Source of the DNA: Neocallimastix lanati (nom. inval.)
Lineage: Eukaryota > Neocallimastigomycota > Neocallimastigomycetes > Neocallimastigales > Neocallimastigaceae
Direction of reading: 5' to 3'
Assembly (NCBI GenBank): GCA_016946835.1
Contig: JACVTC010000071.1
Span: 186,001 to 250,000 of the forward strand
DNA: 64,000 nucleotides
Shown: positions 44,660-57,700 of the stretch, in pieces
Numbering within the stretch: the first letter of the stretch is position 1
Layout: the number at the start of each line of letters is the position of its first letter
Notes under the pieces: model-generated
The model's database searches: none
Told to the model about the DNA's origin: nothing
Seen by the model: the letters and a program-made list of their open reading frames with translations, nothing else
Program-made: the position numbers and the translations under genes

Positions 44660-44880
44660 TAATTAACTTATTACTTATCTATTTAACTTAAAGTAATTTG
44701 AAATATTATATCAGTTAATTAATTAAATATTATTTTAAATTTTTAAATATTAATAAAACTTATTTTTATAAAGCATATTTCAAATAACTTTCCATTTTTA
44801 AATTGCACTGACCTGTAGTGTTTAATACCTTTCGTAACAAACATAATAAAATATAAGATTTTAATATAACTAAAGATATA
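44660..44880 (+). repeat. segment similar to 42205-42345, LTR-like remnant
   Basis: Both contain AACTTAAAGTAATTTGAAAT or a close variant, then ATTAATTAAT, then AATAAAACTTATTTT..AAA..CATATTT. The shared order suggests remains of a second gypsy-C-type LTR end. Confidence 0.4.
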
Positions 44881-45091
44881 ATTTAATTTGCTAAACTTTA
44901 TTTCTAACATTATCAATACTGTTATTAAGATTATTAGAATTAAAATTTTTTTAAATCTAAATTATTATTATTAATTTTATTTTGATTTAAAAATTTAATT
45001 CTTCTGAACTAAAATTATTATTATTCAGATTGCTTTGATTTTTGTTTGTGTTTAAATTATGATTATTTTAATGGAATAAATTACTTTAAAG

Positions 45092-45630
45092 ATGACAGTC
45101 ATTATCGAGATTAGTCTCAGGAGTAGATATAAAGATAAAGCTAATCTAAATGCTCATAATATCGGCCATATAGGGGTTTTCATTCAATGTCCATCAACTA
45201 ATCAACATGCTAGAATTCATTGTAGAGATTACTTAATAACTTTATATAGTGAAAAAATTATTACATATGAGCTATTTCATAATGATACATCAGATATGAA
45301 TTTTCGAATTAAAAAACAACAATAAAAAAATTATATTGAAATTTATTGATTATAACTTCAGAACATATAGTATTACATTTAGAAAGAAGCTACAAATATA
45401 CAATTTCTCAGGAGGAAAAGAAAAAGAGTGGAATTTAGAAATAAATAAATATATTAAAAGTTTTTGGTTACCTGTATTAGTTGGATTAAAATATGGTCAA
45501 ATTTTAAAAATATTCTTAAATAATGTTTTCACTTTGAAATTATAAAGTTAAATTCAACAATCCATTGTTGTGATATTAGTTTGTCTCGAAATAAATTAGC
45601 AGTAATTGATAAATAATATATTTAGTATAT
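45092..45630 (+). pseudogene. IFT122-like fragment (intraflagellar transport), decayed
   Basis: Two short open stretches (45092-45325 and 45336-45545) and a third frame (to about 45613) together look like the middle of IFT122, at the second WD40 propeller. Visible matches to the family as I know it are HCRDYL, KIITYELFHNDTSDM, the pattern KKLQIYNFSGGKEKEWN, then LVGLKYGQILKIFLNN and finally SRNKLAVIDK. They fall in the family's order but are separated by stops near 45325 and a frameshift near 45545. IFT122 belongs to IFT-A, which moves cargo in cilia. Introns were considered, but no splice sites join the pieces, so a pseudogene is more likely. Confidence 0.6.
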
Positions 45631-45729
45631 TTACTCTTTTTATTATTTATAATCTAAATTTTATTATACTAAAAAACTAATGCAAGTAATTTATCATAGA
45701 ATATAGAAAATAAGGATATGCTTTGCTAT

Positions 45730-46286
45730 TCTGACAAAAATATATTATATGTTAAATTAAAAACTTTCTCCGATGCATGTGATCTGAAGACATGAAGATC
45801 GATAACAAGATTTATAGTAACAATTGGAAATTTACCAACGAGTTGGTGCTCCAAGCTCCAACAATGCATTTCAACTTCTACGGCTGAGTCCGAGTACTAC
45901 AGCCTTAGCGGATGCGGTAAACATTGAATATGATATTTAAATCTACATAACGAGCAAAATTTCAAAATAAACAACATCGGAATTAATATTGATAATAAGG
46001 CTACCATCCATAATGTTGAGAACCAAACTATCAATCCAAAAACAAAACATGTAGACATCAGGGTACACTATATTAGAGAATTAATAAGAAGTAAGAATAT
46101 AAAACTAAAGTACAACATAATCCTGCGGACGGATTTACTAAGTACCTTAACAATACAACTATGGATAAGTTCAGAAATTTTATATTAATGAAAGCTAGTG
46201 AAACCTTCTGATAATACTATAAAGTTAATATTATAGTCAATAATAACTTTAGAATAATTAAGTCAAAAGTTATAATTGAGGGGAAA
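45730..46286 (+). pseudogene. copia-3 RNase H relic
   Basis: The fragment reads FSDACDLKT, then RFIVTIGNLPTSWCSKLQQC and STAESEYYSLSGCGK. It continues INIDNKATIHN, KTKHVDIRVHYIRE and finally ADGFTKYLNN in a shifted frame. Stops and a frameshift are present. This is the 3' end of a copia of a different lineage from copia-1 and copia-2. A purine tract (TTGAGGGGAAA) follows, directly before TGTTAGAAAC, where its LTR should start. Confidence 0.8.
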
Positions 46287-46800
46287 TGTTAGAAACAAAA
46301 TATTACTCAATCAAAATTATTAATCTTATATTTCATCCAATTATAAATCTAGAATATAATATAATTTAAATTTAATGTATAAATTTAAAAAGAACTTAGA
46401 TGCAGAAAAAAAATTTTTAATTGATAAAACAAAACAAATAAATTATTATAATTATAAAACATTTTTCACAAAACATTAATTCGTGTATGTTATCCCTTTT
46501 AGTGTATTTTTTAATTTCAAAAGATAATTCAATTTATTTTTAAAAGACATTTATTACTGATTAAGACAAAAGTATAAATTTAAAAAAAAAATAAATAAAA
46601 ACAAAAATATTTTGATTAAAATAATTACAGTAGTTATTTATGCAATATTTTTATTTTATAATATTACATTTTTTTTTGATGATTTACTTTATTTAATTGT
46701 GATTTCTTTTAATAAATATTTTATTTTATGCTAAAATGTTACTTATTGGTAATTCATTTTTAATAATGTTTTAATTTAATACATATATACTAAGTTATTA
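46287..46800 (+). repeat. possible 3' LTR of copia-3, right end undefined
   Basis: It starts TGTTAGAAACAAAATATT right after a polypurine tract. No second copy is present to define the end. The rest of the stretch up to the AXDND1-like gene at 46908 is AT-rich with no gene seen. Confidence 0.4.
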
Positions 46801-46907
46801 ATTAAAAAATTATAAAAAGAATTGTTTAAAGCTAGTAGATTTCATTTTTAATATTCTATAGATTTTTTATTTATATTTAATAAATAATAAATATTATAAA
46901 TAAAATT

Positions 46908-49900
46908 TTATTTTTTGTCTTCCATTTTTTGACTTCTTAAGCTATTTATTTTTTCTACATCAATATTTAAGTCAGGATTTATTATAGATAGTGATTGGTT
47001 TTCTACTTTTGTACATTCATTAATTGAGTTTATTATACTCATAGATACATCAGGTTTACTAATCAATTCTTCAATATTTAAATTTTCATTCTTTTTTATT
47101 TCATTAAGTCTGTCTTGTTCTTCTTTTTCATGCTTTAATAATTTTTTAGCATTTTTTTCCCAATTTTCAGATATATTTCTGTATTATAAATATATTTTCA
47201 AAATTATTATAATAATTAATATTTTTAGAAAAATAATTTTATAATATTTAACAAAACATTAATAATATATTATATTATTGAGATTTTCATTATAAAAATA
47301 TAAAGATTTATAATACTTAATAACATCGATTAATTTTGTGATTTTGTCATTAGTTTCTCCTGCTTCAATATAATTTTCACAATCTTTTAATGTTGTATTA
47401 AAAAGATATATTTCTTGCAAAAGTTGTGATAATTCTTTTTCATTTTCATCTAATGCTGTGGTTGAATCTCTTGAAATTTGGGCTAGTACATTGGCCATCC
47501 ATGATAACATATTTTGATTAATTTTTTCATTTTCTTCTTTTTGAAATTCATAGTCAGAATTTAATAATTCTCGGATATTTGAAATCCATGTTGATATATT
47601 TTTTGGAACTTTAATCATATCTGATTTTGATGATACTCTTAGGTTTGCTATTGTTTTTAAAAATATTATTAATTAAAAAAACCTAAAAATAATATTAAAA
47701 TATACTATTAATTTCTACATACAAAGTAAAGTATCTATTTGTGTTTTCCACTGATTAAAATATCCATTTAACATATATTTATCTTTATTTGAAAGTTTTG
47801 ATGTTGGTCCTTTTGATTTCATAGAGTTATACCTATATATATATATATATAATTATATGAAATTAATGATCCAAGCGCTTTGATTATATAAATTTTTTTT
47901 AAATTTATTTTTTTTATTATTAAAAAATTTTATAAAATAAATTACCTGTCTTCAACTTGATTTTGTAAACTTATTACTTGACTTGCAACACCATCCTCAC
48001 CTGTTACTCTTACTTCTAATTTTAAATACCATTCCTTTATTAATTTAATAATAATATTTAGTTTATCAGTAACAGCAATAAATCTTTTTCCATTTGGTGA
48101 TTTTTTTAATTTTCTCAAATAGTTATATGCATATTCACACCATTCTTGACTAATCGATTTTGATAGTTTAATTTTTTCTAAAACAATAATATCTCTATCA
48201 CTTGTAAATCGTATAGAAACTTTAGAGGTCATATTAATCCAATCGTTTAAACTTTTAATTAATACAGAAATATCAAATATATTTACATTTTTTGTGAATT
48301 CTGTTTCATTATCTGTATCACTATAAAAATCAAGATTGTTTTGTAATAAGACTATTTCATGAGATAACTTAGTAAGAACTTCAATATTATTTTCATCTTC
48401 TTCTATAATAGAATGTGAAAGATTTATTAATTCATGACTCCATTCATCAATTTTTTTATCTAATTCATTTAATGATTTATTCTTTTCTTCATTAATAAAT
48501 GATATAATTTGAATTGATGAATATAAACGTGTATTACAATAACTTTGCAATTGTAAAATCTCTGTAAAGCCATGCTCTCTACCAATACGTAATGCCAATG
48601 TGATCGCTAGATTTGTCCATGTTCTTTTTTCATTTTCAGTTAATTTATTATTTTCTTCTAATCTATTTCTTTGCATACGATATAATTTTTGATACTCTTC
48701 TAAAATCAAATCATTACCATCCGATTCTGTAAGAATATTTAATAATTTATTCTGAGTTCTTTCTGCTTGTTCAGTAAATTCTTGATCATGAATTTTTATT
48801 TCATCAATTTCTTTAATTAATTTTAAAATAACTTCTTTTGATCTCATTAATTCAGTCGCTAACCTTTCACTTATTTTATTTTGGGCAATTAATTCTGTGT
48901 GAATATTTAATATATGTTCCGGAATTTTTGAAAACATATTTGAATATCTTTTTCTTAAATAGGAAAGTAATTCCCCTCTTTCATTCATTTGAATTGAGAC
49001 TTGTCGTATTAATTCTTTAAGCACTATATCATATAATTGTTGTTCTTCTTTAACTACTTTTAAAAATGAATTCATGTCAGTTGGATAATTAATATCATTT
49101 CCTTTATTATCAATTAATCCTTTTTTCTCAAGTGATTTTATCATTTCATTTTTTAATAATACTACTTCTCTTCTTGATATAGGGGTTAATACATGATGCA
49201 AATTGTTGTTCTTTAATTAGAAATTGTATTAGAACGAATAATTAAATATTTAGATTAAATTTTTAAAAATTAATAAGTGCTTTTAAAGTTATTTTTTTAT
49301 CATTGTTATTATAATTTCATTTATTATTATTTTTATTACTATTAATTATTAACCATTAATTATTATTATTTATTAATTATTACTAGTTATTAATTATTAT
49401 CATTATTATTAATTAATTAAGTATTATATATTATTATATATTATTATTATTATTATTATTAATTAAATATTATTATAATTATTAATTATTATCTATATTA
49501 AATAATATATATTATTATGTTATTAATATTATTAAAAGTACTATTATTATTATTATTTAAATGAAAGTATACTTCGTTGTCATCATTTTCATTGTTAATA
49601 AGGTTCAATTCTTTTGGATTTAAGCCTTTTGGAATTACAATCTTTGTTAAAAGATCAACTTCATTTTTTGAGTATTTCTGATTATCTGACTTATTTAATA
49701 ATTTATTTGGTCCATCAATTAACGTATTTTTAACATTGATGTTAGAAGTTTCACTAATTTTTGGAATAATTTCATTAACTATGGTTTTAATATGATTTTC
49801 TTGTTTTATTTCATTATTTTCTTTTTCCATTAACACATTACTATTATTGTCTTCTAAATTATTTGAAATATCATAGAGAAATGCTAATTCCTTCTTTAAT

Positions 49901-50445
49901 TTAATTTTTTCTGAATTAGTTTTTTTTTCTTTTGTTAATAAGTATTGAAAAGTAGGCTCTTCAATAGGAGATATTGTATTGTTTCTTTTAATATTTATAA
50001 TTTCTTCTTTATTTGATGAATTTGGATTTTTTATTGATTCATTAAAATAATTCTGATTGTTTTTCAAATTTTCATTTAAATGATCAATATTTTTATTATT
50101 TGATTTTATTAAATTGTTTTTAGTACTTATTTTATTATTTTGTATTGATGATGTACTTATATTATTATTATTTACATTTACAATTTCACTATTTAATGAT
50201 ATTCTATCTATTATATTTGATTTATCATTTTTCAAGACTATTTTTTCATTTAATAATGGAAGTTGACTTCCTTTTGTCTCAATTTTATTCAGTTCAATGT
50301 TTGAATTTCTTTTCTTTCTATTATGATTTCGGATTCTCTTTTTTTTTGTGTTGTTAATAGTGGGATATGCTATTACTTCACCCTCTTTTTCAATATTTGC
50401 TAATTTTTTAATATCATTTAGTAATCCCGTAGGTATAAATGACAT
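46908..50445 (-). CDS. AXDND1-like protein (axonemal dynein light chain domain)
   Basis: I rebuilt this as complement of 46908-47178, 47317-47647, 47723-47832, 47946-49210 and 49573-50445. All introns are GT..AG and every splice phase agrees, giving 949 residues, near the length of animal AXDND1 (about 1,000). The ATG at 50445 begins MSFIPTGLLND. The first exon is Asn/Ser rich and ends with PKGLNPKELNLI. The second starts HHVLTPISRREVVLLKNEMI and carries IRQVSIQMNERGELLSYLRKR, the pattern of the axonemal dynein light chain (p28/DNALI1) domain, followed by long coiled coils. Such proteins belong to the cilium or flagellum. The exon 1 donor was chosen by phase (GTATAC at 49567-49572). The family call rests on recognition by eye; another dynein-light-chain-domain coiled-coil protein is possible. 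Confidence 0.75.
49217..49566 (-). repeat. intron with TTA/AAT microsatellite
   Basis: The first intron of the AXDND1-like gene holds interrupted ATT/TTA repeats. The nearby exon frame can be read through some of them as Asn and Ile runs, but phase requires splicing before that point. Confidence 0.6.
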
Positions 50446-50817
50446 ATTTATATATTTAAATTTGGTTTTAATTAAATAAATAATGAATTGAATTAAATTT
50501 TTGAAAATTTGTAAAATAAATAGTTAATTAAAAAAAAATTTAAGTTTAAATTTTTTTATTTATTTTGTATTTAAGATTTTTAAACAAAAAAATTTTAAAA
50601 AAAATTTTTCGATCAAAGTAAATGAATAGATATTTATTAAATTATTGAACAATATAATTAATAATATGAATGTTTTTTATTTTTAATTACGTAATGTATT
50701 CATTAAATTAATTACATTTTTTAATAAATAAGATAGAAATAATTTACAAATTATATTTATTAACATATTTTAAATTTATTTATAATGATAAAAAATTAAG
50801 ATTTGAAATTGGTTATG

Positions 50818-53635
50818 TTAATTAAAATTTATTTCTGATTTATTTCTGTACGTTATGGGAGCAAGCTGTTTTAGAACTGATTTTGCATAATTACTATTTA
50901 ATAATCCTTCTTTTTGAAGTTCCTCAGTAATCCTTACTCTATAGAATTTAATAAAACAAAATGTGGTTAGTACTTTATTAAATTATATATATAATTATAT
51001 GTTCAAGATTATTTTTACCTTTTATCTTTCATAAATTGCTTATCTGAATATCCAATTATGTCAAATATATTATCCTTTTCATATATATTATTATACATTA
51101 ATTTAGGAATTAATATTAATTTAAATAATTCATAGTTCATAAATGATAGTAATTATAGAAATAAAAACTGATATTTCTTACTTTATCATATGTAGATTTT
51201 GGTTTCATCGACGATAATGTTGGTTTTTTCACTCTTTCTGGGTCACTAAATAAATAAATAAATAAATTTATTAATATACTTATATTAATTAATCAAATTT
51301 TATTTAAAGTATATAAAATAATTTTAAAATCTATTATTTACCATTCTGCTGTAATACCAACGGATAATCTTATCTTTTCTAAATATAATTCATGTAATTT
51401 TTTTTGTTTTAATTCTTCTTCCTTTTTCATACGTTTTTCTAATAAATGATTTTGATATTCTTGTTTTCTGAAATCAATTCTTTCTTGATTATACTAGTAT
51501 TAAATATGTTATTATTTTGTTTTTATTTAATAACTTCATGTAATAAAGATAAAATAAATGGTTATATAAATATTAATTACTTTTGATATTTCTATTTGTT
51601 TTATTTCTTCAAGTCTTTTAAATTCTTCTTCTTCTTTCTTTTTTTGTTTTTCTTTATTTTCTTTTATCTCATAATATTTATTTAACTTTTCTTTATTTTT
51701 CATTTCTCTTAATTCTTTTTTTTTTTTTATAATTTTCTATAATATTGTGTATAATAGTTATATTTAGCATTTATTATTTTTAAAATATATGTTAAATATC
51801 ATGTAAAAGATATAATATTATTAATAATATTATCTTTTTTGTTAATTTTTTATTAAAACAATTCTGTTATTATTATAAAAACCTTTATTTTTATATTTTC
51901 CAATTTTTTTAAATTTTCGATTTTTTCTTCTTCTTTTAATTTTAAAATTTTTTTCTCCCTCCATTTTTTTAATTTTTCATGGAGTTTTTCTATTAATTTT
52001 AATTGTTTCTCTTTATCTTTTTCTGTAATATTTTTTCTCTTAATATCTTCATTTAAATTCTAGAATTATAATTTAAATTAATATTAGTTTTTTCAAAATT
52101 GATATTAAATATTTTAATTATTTAAATTTGTTTTCTACCTTAATAGAATTAATTATTTCATTTATCATTTCATTTTTTTGATTAACAAACGTTTTTATAC
52201 TATATTTATAATTATTTTTTTCTCTTAAATAATTTTGATATAAATCTATTAAATTCTTTTTAAATATAAATTAATCTAATGATTTTTTTATATATATTAA
52301 AATAAAAATAAAAATTTCATACTTTGGCTTCATTTATATGAATATTTAATTCATTTGATATTCGTTCTTGTAATAATATAAATCTATTATTTGAAGCTTT
52401 CATATATTCTTCATAAAGTTTTTCAATTAATAAAAAATTACTAAATACTATTTTATTTGGCTTGCTTATAAATATTTCATTCCTATTTGTTTCAATAAAT
52501 CTTTAAAATAAAATTATTAATATTATACCTATATATATATACTATATACTTTTTAAAGATAAATATTTTATATAATTATATTTATATTACTTTATGTAAT
52601 TTTCAAAGCAAATTTTCCTAAATTCTTCATTAAGGCATGTTAATTCTAAAAATAAACATGGCTTTTTTGTCTCAGAATCAATTATCCATGGATTAATAAC
52701 TCCAAATTGTAATTCATCTTCATATTTACTGTAAGCATTTGAAATCTCTTTATATAATTTTTTTTCTTCTTCTTTTAACTATTTTATTAATAAGATTATA
52801 TAGAAAATTCAAATTTATTAAATTTTTATTTCATAATATTATTTTAAATTTATCAAACTCAAAGTTATATTTTTACCATTTTAAATTTTTCATTAAGTTT
52901 TTCATTTAAATTTGTCATATTTGTTTTAATTGATTTTTTATTATTTTTCAAATCATTTAAGTTTTGAGATGTTAATGACTTTGAAAAGGATAATACGTCG
53001 GAAATTGTATCTTTATAATATATTTATTTATATATAAGATAAATTATTTTGTTATTTAAGATAATAAATTATTTATTATTTTTATGATACCATTTTTGTA
53101 CTTGATATATTCGTTTTTATTCTTATTAATTTCATTAATATAATTTTCAATAATATTAATTGTTTCTCTATTGGTAGAACATAATATTTGTTTACTTAAA
53201 ATATTGAGTACATCACTTTCAAGCTTTTTACTATTTTAAATAAATATTTGTTAATAAATTAGAATTACAAATTTACTTATTTATTAATATAAATTAATAC
53301 CATATATTTAAATTATAATTTAAATAATTTATCCATATTTTTTTATGAGCATTGAGTTCTTCATTATTTCTATTAACATTCGTTAATTTTTCATATTTAT
53401 TAATCTATTACCAATATAAAATATTAATTCGTATTTAAAAAGAATATTTAAAAGAAAGATATAGTTTTTTATTAATATGAACCTTTTGAAGAATTAATTT
53501 ATTATTTTCTTTTTGATTATTTAAAAATGTTTTATAGCAATCATAGTAATTATCGTTATTATAAGATGAATCTTTTATATCTTTAAATAATTTTGAAAAT
53601 GGTTTATTATATATTATATTTTTATTTTTATTCAT
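50818..53635 (-). CDS. CCDC148-like coiled-coil protein, 13 exons
   Basis: Exons (complement) are 53483-53635, 53301-53404, 53091-53230, 52877-53010, 52591-52778, 52323-52500, 52139-52255, 51883-52059, 51581-51736, 51342-51493, 51182-51245, 51019-51074 and 50818-50938. Every junction is GT..AG and in phase. The product is 579 residues, close to human CCDC148 (about 590). The middle is strongly charged coiled coil (Glu/Lys-rich exons 8-10). The C-terminus has DPERV, then GYSDKQFMKDKRVRITEELQ and LLNSNYAKSVL, which resembles the conserved end of CCDC148. The function of that family is not well known; it tracks with organisms that have cilia. It lies 372 bases upstream of the AXDND1-like gene on the same strand. 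The family name is tentative, but the gene structure is firm. Confidence 0.65.
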
Positions 53636-53828
53636 TTTTTAGTAACGAAATTCATCACTTTTTTTACTTCATCAATAAATCTTTAAATATGTTTAATAAA
53701 AAAAAAATATTATATCAAATCATTTTTCGGAGTTAATAATTTTAATATTATTTATTAATTATATATATTTTATAAACAAATAATTGATATTTGTGTTACA
53801 AAATAGAAAATATATTTTTTAGTTTAAA

Positions 53829-54631
<803 letters not shown>

Positions 54632-54645
54632 GATTAAGAGTCTCA
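54632..54645 (+). other. primer-binding site of copia-2, tRNA-Lys(CUU) anticodon-arm type
   Basis: GATTAAGAGTCTCA directly abuts the 5' LTR. It is the same 14 bases as in copia-1, and the next bases are also alike (GTTGACTC here, GTGGCTC there). The complement contains the CTCTTAA loop of tRNA-Lys(CUU). Confidence 0.7.
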
Positions 54646-54706
54646 GTTGACTCATATCATTTATTATTAAAAGTACTTAATTAATTCGCTTCACCGCTCC
54701 GAAATC

Positions 54707-57700
54707 ATGCAAGACTTTAACTTAGCTAAGGACCAACGCCTCCATGGAAAATCCAACTTTAATGAGTGGAAATTCCTTATTGACAATGCCGCTAAACGTC
54801 AAGGTATTAAGGAATTCATGGAAGTCGACGTCGTTGGAAAACTTAATGATGTAGGTTTTGATTACAACCCCAATGTCAACGATGTTATCAACAAGGTAAT
54901 TACTAAATTAATTACCAAAATGTTACCGCAAGCTCCTGCCGAACCTATTCGAAACAATAATGCTGAGGTTAATCGAAACAATAATGTTGATATCAATACT
55001 CAGCTAACTAACTTTTTTGGTAATCCTCTTAATCATATCAGATTAGTTGAGGAAGCAGAAAGGATCGATGCTGACATGATACTCATGATCAGTAAGAATG
55101 TCGATGATTCTGTTTTAAGAGAAATCAGCAGACTTAATAATGGTTTCCGTATAATGGAAAGACTCAAATCAAAATATGGAAATTCAAATGCTGATATGGA
55201 ATACTGGCTTAAAAGATTAAGAAGTATTAAAGCCAGAGATAGAAATCAAATCATCGAAAAGCTAGAACTTATGAAAGAAACTTTCGATGATATGGAAGAA
55301 CAACATGTGGAGATCACTGATAAGGAAAAATTAAAATATCTCTATAACGTACTACCGGATGATTATAAAAATATCATTCAAATTAATTTGAATAGTGACC
55401 CTAATGTATATATTAATAATCTCAAAAGTTTTATTTATGCAAAATCTTACCTAGAAAATTGGGAAGATAACAAAACCATTGAAAAAGATGATCCAATGGA
55501 TCTAGATTTTATCAGTAGAGGAAGAAGAACTAGTAATTCCTCAAAGAAAAATGAACACAACAACCATAATAACAAAAGCTCTAACTCTAAGAAAAGAGGA
55601 AAGCAAAATGGTAACCAATATAACAATAATAATAAAGATAATAGTAACAAAGACAATAATAATAAATCATATTGTCACATTTGTGAAGTTAAAGGACACT
55701 CTACCAGAAACTGCATATATAATATGAAGACGAAGTCAAATCATAATAAAGGGAGGCAAGAAAAGCTTCAAGTAAAGACCACATTAAATGATCATCCAAA
55801 GAAGTCTTTACATTTAATAAGTAAAATTTCTGATCCAGACAGTGCCAGTAGTTATGACGATAATTTTGATTTTGAAGACGCAAGGGCACTGATAGAAAAA
55901 CAAGAAGAAATAAACATTGACAATAAGGTTAAATTTTCTGGATTAATTGAATACGTGAATGATAGTTTTATTATTCCAAAGGAGATAACAATTCCTAATA
56001 AAAAAGAGGAATTATATGTAAACAACATCAATTATTATGAAGAAAATGATAAGACTAGTGAATGGTTATATGATACTGGTGCTGGAGAACATATAACTAA
56101 TGATTTTAATTTGCTAAATAATTTTATTCACTGCAAAATAAAGTTAAGATGTGCCAATGGGACAATGTGTAGCTTCGAAGGATATGGTACTTACGAATGT
56201 TACATTAATGGAATATATTTACGACTAGACAAGGTATTATATTCAAAATCTGCAACTAAAAATCTTATTAGTGGAATAGAACTGGCCAAAATAGGATATA
56301 GAGTCATTATTGACACTGATGATTATACACGTGGTAGATTTAACTTATGGGGTCCAAATAATGTATATATAGGAACTTATTATTCTACAAATGATAATCA
56401 ATTCTTAGTAAATACTTACAAGATTAATAAAAACTTTGAAGAAAAGGATAAAAATATTATGGCTTTAAACGAAGTTGATGAAAAAAGCCTTGAAATTTGG
56501 CATAGAAGACTAGGTCATTATTACCTAGAAAACATAAACAAATATCTAAGTTTACACCAAATAAAAACTCCTAAATGCATAGAATGTAAAGTAGCTAAAA
56601 TGTCAAGGAAATCACACGGAGGAAAAACACCGAAAGCTACGAAAATATTAGAAATAATACATTCAGACATTTCAGGTCCATACAATTCATCTATCAATAA
56701 TAAAAAATACTTTATTACATTCATGGATGAATTCTCAAGAAAAGTATGGATATATACTTTAAAATCTAAAGCCGAAGCCCCCGAATTAATTGTGGAATTC
56801 TTCAAGTACTTAAATAACCAATTTGAAGAATATAATATTAAAATATTTAAATCAGATGGAGGAAAGGAATTTAAAAATAAAACAGTTAATAAATACTGTA
56901 AAGAAAATGGAATAGAAAAAACCTATTCTCCTCCAGGTTGTCCTGAAGTTAATGGAAAAGCTGAAAGAATAAACAGAACTCTTAGAAATTCAGCTAAAAC
57001 TCTTCTATATTGGGCAGAATTATCAGAAAACTTTTGGAATTTCGCCATAAAACAGGCATGCTACATATATAACTTAATTCCCCATTCAGGAAATAAATTT
57101 TTAATACCCAATGAAGTATTTTACAACAAAAAGGTAGAGTTAAAACATTTAAAAACCTTTGGTTGTGTGTGTTATTACAGGGATGATACACAACACAAAT
57201 CAAAATTTTTACCAAATGCTAAGAAGGGCGTATTCTTGGGATTTGATGATAAAAAATATTCATATATTATCATGGATATTGAAAATAATAAAATACATTA
57301 TACTAACGATGTAGAATTCGTTGAAGAAGAGCCTAGTAAACACAAATACGAAACAAGCAATTATAAAGACTCTTACTTCTCATTTATGAAAGACAACAAT
57401 AGAAAAGATATGAATCCAGAAGATAATATTATAAATGAAGATAATAATATAAATGAAGATAATAATATGAACAATGAAAATAATTTTAATGGAAGAAACA
57501 TCTTAAATGAAGAAAACAGTTTAAATGAAAATATTAATAATGAAAGGACTACTAATACAGAACATAAAAGTAATTACATTAAAAATAAGCATGTCAATAA
57601 TATATCGTTAAATGAAGAAAATCAAGAATTTGATAATAAAGATATAAACCAGAAAAATAACCATAATTTAAATAAAGATGTTGAAATTAATTCTAAAATT

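Noticed and set aside
43875-44691. Two long hydrophobic open frames rich in Phe, Tyr, Ile and Leu
   Set aside because: The sequence is almost only T and A with higher-order repetition, open in several frames at once, with no start context or codon structure of a gene.
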